DNA of 64,000 nucleotides from CALAEC01 sp050692915 (lineage in GTDB: Bacteria > Actinomycetota > UBA4738 > CALAEC01), in contig JBOGVU010000004.1 in NCBI GenBank assembly GCA_050692915.1, forward strand, positions 1 through 64,000. The letters run 5' to 3'. Positions 1-8,441 of the stretch are shown here, in pieces. The translations under genes were made by a program, and so were the position numbers. How positions within the stretch are numbered: the stretch's first letter is position 1; each line of letters starts with the position of its first letter. The notes beneath the pieces were generated by a model. The model worked only from the letters and a program-made list of their open reading frames with translations, ran no database searches and was not told the DNA's origin.

Positions 1-1
1 G

Positions 2-2137
2 GCCAGCGTGGGCGACCGTCTGTGCAAGATGTACCCGCCGGCGCTCCTCGGCCGGGAATACCCGATCGACAAGGCGCTGGAGCTCTCCCGGGAGCTCGCC
101 GACGCGTACGAGCGCGAGCCCGAGGCCAAGGAGATCGTGGACACGGCCCGGGAGCTCGAGTACCTGCGCCGGGAGGACTCGGTGCACGCGGCCGGCGTGG
201 TGATCGGCGACCGGCCCCTGGTCCACTACCTTCCGCTGAAGCTCTCCAAGGACTCCAGGGACGACTCCCGCCGGATAGTGACCCAGTTCGACATGCACGG
301 GGTGGAGGATCTTGGGCTGCTGAAGATGGACTTCCTGGGCCTCCGGACCCTGTCGGTCATCGAGGACGCCGTCCGGATGCTGCGAGAGCGGGGTGTCGAC
401 CTCGACATCGACCACCTCCCGCTCGACGACGAGGCCGCCTACGGGATGCTCCGGGAGGGCGAGACCACCGGGGTGTTCCAGCTCGAGGGAGCCGGGATGC
501 GCTCCCTGATCCGCCAGCTTGCACCGGACCGGTTCGAGGACCTGATGGCGCTGGTGTCCCTGTACAGGCCGGGTCCGCTGTCCGCGAACATGCACGTCGA
601 GTACGCCGAGCGGAAGCACGGCCGGCGGGCCGTGTCGTACCCGCACCCGGACCTCGAGCCCGTGCTGGCCCCCACCTACGGCGTCATCGTGTACCAGGAG
701 CAGGTCATGGAGATCGCGGTGCGCATGGCCGGTTACACGATGGGCCAGGCCGACCTCCTCCGGAAGGCGATGGGGAAGAAGATCCGCGAGGAGCTGACGC
801 CCCACCGGGAGACCTTCGTCCGGGGCGCCGTGTCGAACGGGTACCAGGAGCGGATGGCCCAGGAGGTCTTCGACCTGATCATCCCGTTCGCCGACTATGG
901 CTTCAACGCGTCGCACGCGTGCGGCTACGCGCTCATCGCGTACCAGACCGCGTACCTGAAGGGCCACCATCCCGTCGAGTACATGGCCGCCCTCCTGACG
1001 AGCGTGAAGGACGACAAGGACAAGAAGCCCTTCTACCTGAACGCCTGCCGGGTCGCGGGAATCACGGTGCTCCCCCCGGACGTGAATGACTCTCACCTCG
1101 ACTTCACCCCGGCCGACGGCGACATCCGATACGGCCTGTCGGCGGTCCGGAACGTCGGGGCGGCGGCCGTGGGCCAGATCATCGAGGCCCGGACGAAGAA
1201 GGGGCCGTTCGATTCGTTCACGGACTTCTGCCGGAAGGTCGACCCCGGCGTGCTTCATCGGAAGGTCCTCGAGAGCTTGATCCTGGCCGGGGCGTTCGAC
1301 TCGCTCGGATACACGCGCCGCGGCCTCCTGGAAGGCTACGAGAGCGTTGCCTGGCCGATTCTGGGGGAGCGACGGGCCGAGGCGGCTGGACAGTTCTCGC
1401 TCTTCGGCGGGGGGCAGGGTCCCGGCCACGAGATCGACGAGTCGGTCCTCCGGGCCGAGGAGTTCGAGAAAGGCCCACTCCTCCTCCACGAGAAGCAGAT
1501 GCTCGGACAGTTCGTGACGGACCACCCGCTGCTCGAGGTCCGGGACCGCTTGGAGGCCCAGACCGACCGGCAGATCGTGGACCTGCCCTCGCTCGGGGAC
1601 GGCGACGTGGTTCGGATCGGGGGCATCGTCACGTCTGCCGTCCGGCGGTTCAGCCGGAAGGGCGAGCCGTACGTGGTGTTCCGCCTGGAGGACCTGGCGG
1701 GCGGCGTCCAGATCGTGGGGTTCCCGTCCGTGTACGAGCAGGCCTCGGACCTGATCGCTCCGGATCGCATCGTGCTGGTTCGAGGCCGAATCGACCTTCG
1801 GGGGCGGGAGCTCCAGGTGGTCGCTGCGGACGTCCGGGAGCTCGACGCGAGCGCGCCGGTCCCGGCATCCGGGAGGGACCCGAGCTCGAACGGGTCGGAC
1901 CCGCTGCTGCTCTCGATGCCCACGGCGGAATGCACGAACGGGCTGGTAACCCGGCTGAAGGAGACCCTGGCCGCCCACCCGGGGGAGACCGCCGTGGTCC
2001 TCCGACTGGAATCGGATGAGCGCACCCGCACCCTCCGGCTCTCCGAGGGGTACCGCGTGGAGGCCTCCGCGGGGCTCCTGGCGGAGCTGCGGTCACTGCT
2101 CGGAGCGGGTGGAGTCCGCCCCGGGTCGACCGGCTGA
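2..2137 (+). CDS. dnaE: DNA polymerase III alpha subunit, C-terminal part (5' end outside window)
   Basis: This is the replicative polymerase subunit that copies the chromosome. The frame is open at the left edge, so the gene begins upstream; about 711 codons are present of a family that usually runs 1,100-1,200. The visible part covers the end of the palm/fingers region, including the segments around FLGLRTL, YQEQVM and KAMGKK. The tandem helix-hairpin-helix region around HACGYALIAYQ follows. Next comes a beta-clamp-binding motif QFSLF at about 1391-1405, then an OB-fold region around 1610-1750 (GGIVTSAVRRFSRKGEPY). The catalytic aspartates of the palm and the PHP domain must lie upstream. 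The gene ends in TGA and no terminator is evident before the next gene. Identity is firm; DnaE1 versus DnaE2 cannot be settled without the N-terminus, but the clamp motif favours the replicative form. Confidence 0.95.
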   Translation, partial: ASVGDRLCKMYPPALLGREYPIDKALELSRELADAYEREPEAKEIVDTARELEYLRREDSVHAAGVVIGDRPLVHYLPLKLSKDSRDDSRRIVTQFDMHGVEDLGLLKMDFLGLRTLSVIEDAVRMLRERGVDLDIDHLPLDDEAAYGMLREGETTGVFQLEGAGMRSLIRQLAPDRFEDLMALVSLYRPGPLSANMHVEYAERKHGRRAVSYPHPDLEPVLAPTYGVIVYQEQVMEIAVRMAGYTMGQADLLRKAMGKKIREELTPHRETFVRGAVSNGYQERMAQEVFDLIIPFADYGFNASHACGYALIAYQTAYLKGHHPVEYMAALLTSVKDDKDKKPFYLNACRVAGITVLPPDVNDSHLDFTPADGDIRYGLSAVRNVGAAAVGQIIEARTKKGPFDSFTDFCRKVDPGVLHRKVLESLILAGAFDSLGYTRRGLLEGYESVAWPILGERRAEAAGQFSLFGGGQGPGHEIDESVLRAEEFEKGPLLLHEKQMLGQFVTDHPLLEVRDRLEAQTDRQIVDLPSLGDGDVVRIGGIVTSAVRRFSRKGEPYVVFRLEDLAGGVQIVGFPSVYEQASDLIAPDRIVLVRGRIDLRGRELQVVAADVRELDASAPVPASGRDPSSNGSDPLLLSMPTAECTNGLVTRLKETLAAHPGETAVVLRLESDERTRTLRLSEGYRVEASAGLLAELRSLLGAGGVRPGSTG

Positions 2138-2239
2138 GATCGCCGTTCGTGTCAGCGGCACCGTTCACACTCGACGTGTGGCCCGCAGATCCGCCGATCC
2201 CCATAGGTCGCTGAGGTCCGACGCCTCCTCGGCCGAGGA

Positions 2240-2928
2240 TTGAGCGACCCCGAGGTCGCACGACGGACGGGGGTCTCGGTCACCTCGGTTCGTCGCTGGC
2301 GAGGCCGACCTTCTTCGTGGCCGCCGCCGGGACGTGGAGGCGTTCCATGTCCTCGATGTCACGGAAGGCCGTTGGATGGGTCGGCGTACGCGTCCTTGCT
2401 CGGGCTTTACCTCGGTGACGGCTACATCCTGCAGATGAAGCCGGGCGTGTACCGACTCGATCTGTATCTGAGTCGCAGGTATCCCACGATCGTGGAGAAG
2501 GCAACCTCGGCCATCGCCTCCGTTCGGGGAGGCGATTGTCGCCCCGCCCATCGCGTTCGAACGGGAGACGTCGACATCTACGCGTACTGGAAGCATTGGC
2601 CGTGCGTCTTCCCACAGCACGGTCCAGGCAGGAAGCACCACCGCCCGATCCGACTCGCTTCGTGGCAGCAGGCCATCGTGAGGGCGAACACGGAGTTGTT
2701 CCTTCGAGGACTGATCCACTCGGATGGGAGCCGCGTATCAACAGGGTGAAGGGGTACGAATATCCCCGCTACCACTTCAGCAACCGGAGCTCGGATATCC
2801 GTGGGTTATTCATCTGGGCCTGTGCCCGATTGGGCGTCGAGGCTAGAAGGACGAACCGCTTCGACGTTGCTGTATCCCGCAGGGAGCATGTCGCGCGGCT
2901 CGACGCCTTCATCGGACCGAAGTCCTGA
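2240..2928 (+). pseudogene. HTH / LAGLIDADG-like protein, interrupted by one frameshift
   Basis: Two overlapping frames together make one protein of about 229 residues. The first runs from TTG 2240 to a stop at 2749. The second carries the rest to TGA 2928. The first frame gives an N-terminal helix-turn-helix (VARRTGVSVTSVRRW), a CPRC pair, then GLYLGDGYI and, late, GLIHSDGSR, which resemble the paired LAGLIDADG motifs of homing endonuclease folds. The second frame continues naturally with INRVKGYEYPRYHFSNRS and ends AFIGPKS. The switch lies at about 2732-2740, directly after the second motif, and is explained by one missing base. From memory, actinobacterial genomes carry intact single-copy proteins of this architecture, usually called HTH proteins. 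Whether this is a true mutation or a consensus error cannot be told from the sequence. A DNA-binding regulator or domesticated homing endonuclease are both possible. Confidence 0.7.
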
Positions 2929-2943
2929 TCGAGCTGGGTCTCG

Positions 2944-2949
2944 TACACT
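2944..2949 (+). promoter_or_regulatory. -10 box of the tRNA-Leu(CAA) gene
   Basis: TACACT lies 10 nt upstream of the mature tRNA 5' end, the expected place for a -10 box. No convincing -35 box is visible 16-19 nt further upstream. Confidence 0.45.
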
Positions 2950-2959
2950 TGACTGCGAC

Positions 2960-3043
2960 GCCGGGGTGGAGGAATCGGTTTACTCGGCGGCCTCAAAAGC
3001 CGCTGGCCGAAAGGCCATGCGGGTTCGAATCCCGCCCCCGGCA
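2960..3043 (+). tRNA. tRNA-Leu (anticodon CAA)
   Basis: The stretch folds as a class II tRNA. A 7-bp acceptor stem pairs GCCGGGG at 2960-2966 with CCCCGGC at 3036-3042, followed by discriminator A at 3043. The anticodon stem GCGGC/GCCGC encloses the loop CTCAAAA, giving anticodon CAA, which reads the UUG codon. A long variable arm (TGGCCGAAAGGCCA) and a T arm GCGGGTTCGAATCCCGC complete the cloverleaf. The CCA tail is not encoded. The downstream reading frame begins only 5 nt after the tRNA, so the two may share a transcript. Confidence 0.95.
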
Positions 3044-3048
3044 CGCTC

Positions 3049-3690
3049 GTGGATCCCGTCACCGGATTCTCCCGCCGCTCCCTGATCGCCCTGGCCGCGG
3101 CCGTGGGTCTGGGCGTGGTGGCCAGCACGGTGGCGACCGTGGTCGAGACATCCGCCGCCGACTGTCCCGACCCCGCGTACGGGTGCGCGCGTTTCGAGCC
3201 GGGCGAATCTCTCCAGATCGCCACGGTGGTGTCCTCCGATCAGGACGACCCGGGCCCGTCGGTGGCGGTTCCGGCCACCGTGCTGGGCCGCCCGGTCCGG
3301 GTGCTGACGTTCGAGGTGGGTTGCTCCGTCGAGGAGGCAGCCCGAGCCGCCCGGGACATCGCCACCGACCCGCCCGACGACCCTCCCGTCCTGGCCGCCA
3401 TCGTGGCCGCGTGCCCCCGGGCCGCGGTGCCCGTGGCCCAGATCCTTGACGACTCCGGGATCTCCATGCTGGCGACCGGGGATCCGATGTCCCCACCCGT
3501 CCCGGTGGGGTTCGCCCTGGAGGGCCTGGACCCTGCCGCCGCGGTGGAAGCGATTCTGGAGGTGGCCGCGGAGGTGGCCGTGAAGCGCCAGGGGGACCTG
3601 CTCGTGCCCAGGACCGGGCTGCGGGATGGCCTGCTGGCCGAGGGCCTGGCCCCGGTCCCCCCCGGTGAGGCCGGCGCCAGCGAGAGATGA
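3049..3690 (+). CDS. half-length relative of branched-chain amino acid binding protein
   Basis: The product is 213 residues starting at GTG 3049, with a basic n-region and a hydrophobic stretch (about residues 12-32) that looks like a signal peptide or anchor without a lipobox Cys. The segment after it, CPDPAYGCARFEPGESLQIA, lines up with the mature start of the neighbouring LivK-type protein (CPDTEIGCVEV...AIRIGS). The pattern of Cys, DP and SxxATG-like segments resembles the first ligand-binding lobe of that family. The second lobe is absent: family members usually have 370-430 residues. It may be a decayed duplicate of the downstream gene or a one-lobe accessory protein. There is no internal stop or frameshift, which argues against recent decay. 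Function unknown. Confidence 0.65.
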   Translation: MDPVTGFSRRSLIALAAAVGLGVVASTVATVVETSAADCPDPAYGCARFEPGESLQIATVVSSDQDDPGPSVAVPATVLGRPVRVLTFEVGCSVEEAARAARDIATDPPDDPPVLAAIVAACPRAAVPVAQILDDSGISMLATGDPMSPPVPVGFALEGLDPAAAVEAILEVAAEVAVKRQGDLLVPRTGLRDGLLAEGLAPVPPGEAGASER

Positions 3691-3699
3691 GACCGAGCG

Positions 3700-3718
3700 G
3701 GGGCTCTGGAGGAGCCCC
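3700..3718 (+). terminator. possible hairpin terminator
   Basis: GGGGCTC (3700-3706) can pair with GAGCCCC (3712-3718) across a 5-nt loop, just after the half-length gene. There is no T-run, so termination by this hairpin is uncertain. Confidence 0.3.
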
Positions 3719-3728
3719 GGAGGCCGGC

Positions 3729-3758
3729 TTGACCCGGAACGACCCCTACTCCGATAAT
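3729..3758 (+). promoter_or_regulatory. promoter of the branched-chain amino acid transporter operon
   Basis: TTGACC (3729-3734) and GATAAT (3753-3758) are separated by 18 bp, close to the housekeeping sigma consensus. Transcription would start near 3765 and leave a leader of about 135 nt before the binding-protein gene. I recognise no riboswitch fold in that leader. Confidence 0.65.
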
Positions 3759-3901
3759 CGTCCTTGGAAGGCTGTAGGGGAACGACCCGACGGGAGTGGA
3801 GAAGGGAGGGAGGCGGATAGGACGGGATTCCCTTCGAACCACGCTTGAACCGGGCGTATGGGCGGTCGCCCTGGCGCCCGGCGGAACCGAAAGGAGGGGG
3901 A

Positions 3902-5194
3902 ATGCAGAAAAGGCTCGGATTTCTCGCCGTGGTGAGCGCGTTCGCGCTCTTGGCGGCGGCGTGTGCCGAGGACGGCGATGGCGGCCCCACGGATGGGGCG
4001 GCCGAATGTCCTGACACGGAGATCGGCTGCGTCGAGGTCGGCGCCGACGAGGCGATCCGGATCGGCTCGATCCTGACGATCTCGGGTGACACTGCCAGCC
4101 TCGGTCTCGACAGCCAGAACGGCATCGAGCTGGCCCTGGACTACCGGGACGGGACGTTCGACGGGACCCCGGGGCAGGTCGCTGGCCACGACGTCGAGTT
4201 CCAGCATGAGGACGGCGGCTGCGCCGCGGAAGGCGGAACCGCCGCGGGCACGCTGCTGGCCTCGGACCCGACGATCGCGGCGGTGATCGGAACCAGCTGC
4301 TCCAGCGAGGCGCTGGGGGCAGCGGACCAGATCCTGAGCGACGAGGGCATCGTGCTGATCTCGCCCTCGAACACCAGCCCGGCGCTGACGGATCCTGCCA
4401 CGCGCCAGCCGTTCTACTACCGGACGGCGCACAACGACAGCATCCAGGGTGCCGCCGCGGCGCAGTTCGCCTCGGAGGAGCTCGGGGCCACGACGGCTGC
4501 CACGATCCACGACGGCAGCCCCTACGCCGACGGGCTCCAGCAGGTGTTCTGCGACGTGTTCAGCAGTCAGTACGGCGGCGAGTGCACCACCCAGGAGGCC
4601 ATCCAGGTCGGTGACACGGACTTCGGACCGCTGCTGACCAGCATCGCCGCGGACTCGCCGGAGGCCCTGTTCTTCCCGATCTTCCTGCCCGAGGGCGGGC
4701 TGATCACCGCGCAAGCACGGGAGAACCCGGACTTCGACGACGTGGCGCTGATCGGGGCCGACGGCCTCCTCACGCCCGACTTCATCGACTCGGCCGGTGC
4801 GGACAACGCCGAAGGCGTGTACATGTCCGGCCCGAGCCTGGAGTTCTCGGGCGACTTCTACGAGGGCGAGTTCCTGCCCGCGTACGAGGAGCAGTTCGGC
4901 GAGGAGCCGACGGCCGTTTTCCACGCCCACGCCTTCGACGCGACGAACATCGTGTTCGACGCGATCGAGGAGGTGGCGGTGGAGACGGACGACGGCGGCC
5001 TGTTGATCCCGAAGACCCAGCTGGCGGAGACCATCGGGTCGACGTCTGGGTTCGAGGGCATCACCGGCAGCCTCACCTGCGACGAGAACGGTGACTGCCA
5101 GCAGACCGCCACGATGGCGATGAACATCATCGAGGACGGCGACTTCAACCCGATCTTCGAGGCCACGCTGGAGCTGGCCGAGACACAGGGCTAG
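3902..5194 (+). CDS. branched-chain amino acid ABC transporter substrate-binding lipoprotein (LivK type)
   Basis: This extracytoplasmic binding protein delivers the ligand to the LivHM permease. The product is 430 residues from ATG 3902, chosen because AAGGAGGGGG sits just upstream and the following residues form a lipoprotein signal (MQKRLGFLAVVSAFALLAAAC, lipobox Cys at about 21). Periplasmic-binding-protein type 1 features follow: SILTISGDTASLG at the mature N-terminus, VIGTSCSSEALGAADQI and ISPSNTSPALT in lobe 1, and DTDFGPLLTSI and GADGLLTPDFI in lobe 2. The mature protein is very acidic. It is first in an operon with livHMGF, behind a strong promoter and followed by a hairpin that may raise its yield over the permease genes. 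The actual ligand could be another amino acid or an amide. Confidence 0.92.
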   Translation: MQKRLGFLAVVSAFALLAAACAEDGDGGPTDGAAECPDTEIGCVEVGADEAIRIGSILTISGDTASLGLDSQNGIELALDYRDGTFDGTPGQVAGHDVEFQHEDGGCAAEGGTAAGTLLASDPTIAAVIGTSCSSEALGAADQILSDEGIVLISPSNTSPALTDPATRQPFYYRTAHNDSIQGAAAAQFASEELGATTAATIHDGSPYADGLQQVFCDVFSSQYGGECTTQEAIQVGDTDFGPLLTSIAADSPEALFFPIFLPEGGLITAQARENPDFDDVALIGADGLLTPDFIDSAGADNAEGVYMSGPSLEFSGDFYEGEFLPAYEEQFGEEPTAVFHAHAFDATNIVFDAIEEVAVETDDGGLLIPKTQLAETIGSTSGFEGITGSLTCDENGDCQQTATMAMNIIEDGDFNPIFEATLELAETQG

Positions 5195-5237
5195 CGGGCT
5201 CGGAGAGAGAGGAAGTCGACGGGAACGAACTGAGGCG

Positions 5238-5265
5238 CTGCGGGTGGACCGGGGTCCGCCCGCAG
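5238..5265 (+). terminator. hairpin between binding-protein and permease genes
   Basis: CTGCGGGTGGACC (5238-5250) pairs with GGTCCGCCCGCAG (5253-5265) over 13 bp with a single G-U and almost no loop. The sequence TGCTTC follows. It lies between livK and livH, where a partial terminator or an mRNA-stabilising hairpin would favour binding-protein synthesis. Confidence 0.55.
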
Positions 5266-5284
5266 TGCTTCACGCAGGTAACGG

Positions 5285-6376
5285 ATGAGCGAACCAACGA
5301 CGACGGTTGAGGCACCCAGGCGCCGGCTGTTCCTGGAGCGGGTGCCGTGGCGGGCCATCATCCTGATCGGGCTGAGCGCGGTGCTCCTTCTGGGCATCGT
5401 CCTGGGGACGGCGTCGACGCTCCAGGAGGGCCGGTTCACCGGGGCCAACTGGAGCCGGCTGATCGTGGGCGGGGTGACCCGAGGCAGTGTCTACGCCATC
5501 ATCGCCGTGGGGTACACCCTGGTGTACGGGATCCTCTTCCTGATCAACTTCGCCCACGGCGAGGTGTTCATGGCCGGGGCATTCAGCACGCTGTTCGTGG
5601 CCCGGGCCCTGGACGAGGCGGGGACGCTCAACAGCAGCCCGATCCTGTCGATCGGCATCCTCTTCGCGTCCTCGATGCTGATCTCCATGGTCGTGGCCAT
5701 CGTGCTGGAGCGAGTCGCCTACCGGCCCCTCAGGGGATCGCCTCGGCTGATCCTCCTGATCACCGCGATCGGGGCGTCCCTGTTCCTCCAGAACAGCTTC
5801 CGAGGGTTCTTCGGCGCGAGCTCGACGGCCTATCCGAGGATCGAGATCCTGGCGGGGGAGATGTCGATCCTCGGGGTGGCGATCGCCCGCAAGCAGCTGA
5901 TCGTGATCGTCGGGGCGCTCGTTCTGATGGTGGGCCTGTACCTCTTCATCGAACGAAGCAAGACGGGGCGGGCGATGCGGGCCGTGGGCGAGGACAAGGA
6001 GATCGCCGCGCTCATGGGAATCGACGTCGATCGGGTCATCGTGACCACGTTCGCCGTCGGCGGCCTTCTGGCCGGGGCGGCCGGGATCCTGTTCGTGTTC
6101 GTGTTCAACCAGGTGAACTACTTCATGGGATTCGTCCCGGGCATCAAGGCCTTCACCGCCGCGGTGCTCGGCGGGATCGGGAACGTGCTGGGTGCGGGCA
6201 TCGGGGGCATCGCGCTGGGCGTGCTGGAGAGCGTGGGGCCCCGGCTGATCCTGACCGGCGCCCACGTCCCTTCGCCGGACCAGCTCCAGCCCGTGGTGGC
6301 GTTCGGGGTCCTGGTCCTGGTCCTGCTCTTCCGGCCGGGCGGGATCCTCGGCGCCGAGGAAGAGAAGAGGGCGTGA
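5285..6376 (+). CDS. livH: branched-chain amino acid ABC transporter permease LivH
   Basis: One of the two membrane subunits that form the import channel. The product is 363 residues from ATG 5285. A cytoplasmic N-terminus of about 20 residues and a first hydrophobic helix are followed by the family core from about residue 60. This includes GSVYAIIAVGYTLVYGILFLIN and the FAHGE motif, the EAA-like loop region KTGRAMRAVGEDKEIAALMGID, and AAVLGGIGNVLGAGIGG near the C-terminus. About eight to nine hydrophobic helices are visible. Core LivH proteins have about 290-310 residues, so this one has a somewhat longer N-terminus. It is followed after one base by livM and is clearly co-transcribed. Confidence 0.93.
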   Translation: MSEPTTTVEAPRRRLFLERVPWRAIILIGLSAVLLLGIVLGTASTLQEGRFTGANWSRLIVGGVTRGSVYAIIAVGYTLVYGILFLINFAHGEVFMAGAFSTLFVARALDEAGTLNSSPILSIGILFASSMLISMVVAIVLERVAYRPLRGSPRLILLITAIGASLFLQNSFRGFFGASSTAYPRIEILAGEMSILGVAIARKQLIVIVGALVLMVGLYLFIERSKTGRAMRAVGEDKEIAALMGIDVDRVIVTTFAVGGLLAGAAGILFVFVFNQVNYFMGFVPGIKAFTAAVLGGIGNVLGAGIGGIALGVLESVGPRLILTGAHVPSPDQLQPVVAFGVLVLVLLFRPGGILGAEEEKRA

Positions 6377-6377
6377 G

Positions 6378-8441
6378 ATGGCCGCGGTGACGGAGACGGT
6401 CCGGGTCGAGCGGGGCCAGGTCCCCCCGGGCAGCGCGATCCGTCGGGGCGTTCGCAGCGGGTTCCTCGGTGGGCTGATCTTCATCTACCTGTCCGCCGTG
6501 GGGCTGGTGGAGCGGTTCAACGACACGAACGTGATCACGGACGTGCTCTCCCTGGGCCCCACGTTCTTCCTGGGGGCCATGCTGTTCGCCGGGTACCTGG
6601 CGGCCAGGGACCGCAAGGTCGAGGGAGAGATCTTCGCGGTGTCGGCCCGGGACCGGCTGGTAGCCGGGGTCGTAGCCGGGGCCCTCACCGGAGCGATCGC
6701 CGCCGCGTTCGTCCTGCTGTTCAACGCCGTGGACGTTCGGGACATCTTCGTGTCGCTGTCCCCGGTCCTCATGAGCGACGTCCTGACTCTCGGCCAGGAG
6801 CCGGCCGTGGGCGCACTCCTCCAGCTGGGGGTGGCCACGGCCCTGGGCACCCTGGGGGCGGCCCTGCGGCTGGTGGACCCCCGGAACCGCAAGGTGTTCC
6901 TGGCGGCCGTGGGGACGATGCTGATCGTCGGCGTCCTGGAGCGTCTGCTCCGGGTCATGCTGGACAATCTGGGCCTGGAGACCTCGTGGCTGTACCGCCG
7001 TGGGGGCCTGACCGTTTCTGGCGCCATCGGCATGTTCGTCCTGGGGGGCGTGGTCAGCTACCTGACCACCCATCGCGAGGCGATCCTCCAGCGGCTGGCG
7101 GGCGAGCGCCGGACGGGGGGCGACCAGGGCGGGGTCCTGCCGCCGAGCACCCAGGAGAGCCTGGCCTTCGGTCTCGGCCTGGCCTCGCTGGCCCTTTCCG
7201 CGATCCTGGCCGTTCAGGGGCTGCTGCAGGAGGAGAGCTCCGGCCTCTTGCTGATCCTGGCGCTGGCGCTCGGGCTGGTGGCCATCGGCGTGGCCGCAGT
7301 CACGGTGCGGAAGCGAACCGGCGGTGGCGCCCGGGGCACCATGAAAGCCGGTCGGGCGGGGATCGGGTTCTTCGCCGCGGTGGCGGGGGTGTTCGCCATC
7401 GTCCCCTTGATCGTGGGGGTGTTCCTCAGCCACGCCATGGTCACCGTGGGGATCTACGTGCTGTTGGGGCTAGGTCTGAACATCGTGGTCGGGTACGCCG
7501 GGCTGCTCGACCTCGGGTACGTGGCCTTCTTCGCCGTGGGGGCCTACAGCATGGCCCTGTTCACGGCCCTCCAGTCCAGCCTGGTGACCGAGGGCGTGGG
7601 AGAGTTCGGGAGCGGCTCCCAGGTCGCCGCGGAGCAGCCGTTCACGAACTTCTGGGTGGCCCTGCCCCTGGTGATCGCCATCGCCGTGCTGGCCGGGGTG
7701 CTGATCGGGGCGCCGGTCCTTCGGCTACGCGGGGATTACCTGGCCATCGTGACCCTGGGGTTCGGGGAGATCGTCCGGGTCATCGTCCGGTCCGACTGGG
7801 CCGCCTCGTTCCTGGGGGGCTCCCAGGGGATCAAGCAGATCCAGCCGCCGACACCGGAGGTGCTGGACTTCGGGAATCCCCAGAACCTGTACTACCTCGT
7901 CCTGGTGTTCATCCTGCTGGCGATCTATGTCTCCTGGCGGCTCCAGTATTCGCGAGTGGGACGGGCCTGGGCGGCCATGCGGGAGGACGAGGACGTGGCG
8001 GAGGCCATGGGAGTTAGCGTGATCAAGTACAAGCTGCTGGCGTTCGCCATGGGGGCCGCCGTGGGCTGCCTCTCGGGCGCGTTCTTCGCCGTGCAGCTCT
8101 CCGTGATCACGCCGGACAGCTTCGAGCTGCTGGTGTCGATCACCGTGCTGGCCGCCATCATCCTCGGGGGCCTGGGCAGCATCCCCGGCGTCATCGTGGG
8201 CGCCGTCGTCCTGGTGGGGCTCCCCGAGGTCCTGCGCGACTTCGCCGAGTACCGCCTGCTGTTCTACGGGGCCATCCTGGTCGGCATCATGATCCTGCGG
8301 CCCGAGGGTCTCATCGCCAGCGCCCGACGCCGCCGCGAGCTTCACGAACGTGTGGCCGAGGAGGCCCAGTTCGGAGGGGAGTTCGCAGTGGGTGAAGCGG
8401 CCTTGACCGCCAATCCCGGAGAGGCGAGGCGGGAGCCATGA
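6378..8441 (+). CDS. livM: branched-chain amino acid ABC transporter permease LivM with long membrane N-terminal extension
   Basis: Second membrane subunit of the transporter, 687 residues. The LivM core occupies roughly residues 330-660: VTVGIYVLLGLGLNIVVGYA, LLDLGYVAFFAVGAY, LRLRGDYLAIVTLGFGEIVR, the EAA-type loop RVGRAWAAMREDEDVAEAMG, and LGGLGSIPGVIVGA. Ahead of it are about 330 extra residues with some eight hydrophobic segments (near residues 27-45, 57-76, 93-116, 146-165, 172-192, 211-231, 262-282 and 288-310). Typical LivM proteins are 300-420 residues. The extension begins with a normal start (ATG 6378, one base after the livH stop), stays in frame, and has no internal start that looks better. 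The gene overlaps livG by 4 nt. The core assignment is firm; the role of the extension is unknown. Confidence 0.92.
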   Translation: MAAVTETVRVERGQVPPGSAIRRGVRSGFLGGLIFIYLSAVGLVERFNDTNVITDVLSLGPTFFLGAMLFAGYLAARDRKVEGEIFAVSARDRLVAGVVAGALTGAIAAAFVLLFNAVDVRDIFVSLSPVLMSDVLTLGQEPAVGALLQLGVATALGTLGAALRLVDPRNRKVFLAAVGTMLIVGVLERLLRVMLDNLGLETSWLYRRGGLTVSGAIGMFVLGGVVSYLTTHREAILQRLAGERRTGGDQGGVLPPSTQESLAFGLGLASLALSAILAVQGLLQEESSGLLLILALALGLVAIGVAAVTVRKRTGGGARGTMKAGRAGIGFFAAVAGVFAIVPLIVGVFLSHAMVTVGIYVLLGLGLNIVVGYAGLLDLGYVAFFAVGAYSMALFTALQSSLVTEGVGEFGSGSQVAAEQPFTNFWVALPLVIAIAVLAGVLIGAPVLRLRGDYLAIVTLGFGEIVRVIVRSDWAASFLGGSQGIKQIQPPTPEVLDFGNPQNLYYLVLVFILLAIYVSWRLQYSRVGRAWAAMREDEDVAEAMGVSVIKYKLLAFAMGAAVGCLSGAFFAVQLSVITPDSFELLVSITVLAAIILGGLGSIPGVIVGAVVLVGLPEVLRDFAEYRLLFYGAILVGIMILRPEGLIASARRRRELHERVAEEAQFGGEFAVGEAALTANPGEARREP

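Noticed and set aside
2540..2570. TTCGAACG near 2553 as a LexA-type SOS box
   Set aside because: It lies inside the broken HTH gene, does not extend to the full actinobacterial box, and no such box was seen before uvrA, uvrB or uvrC.
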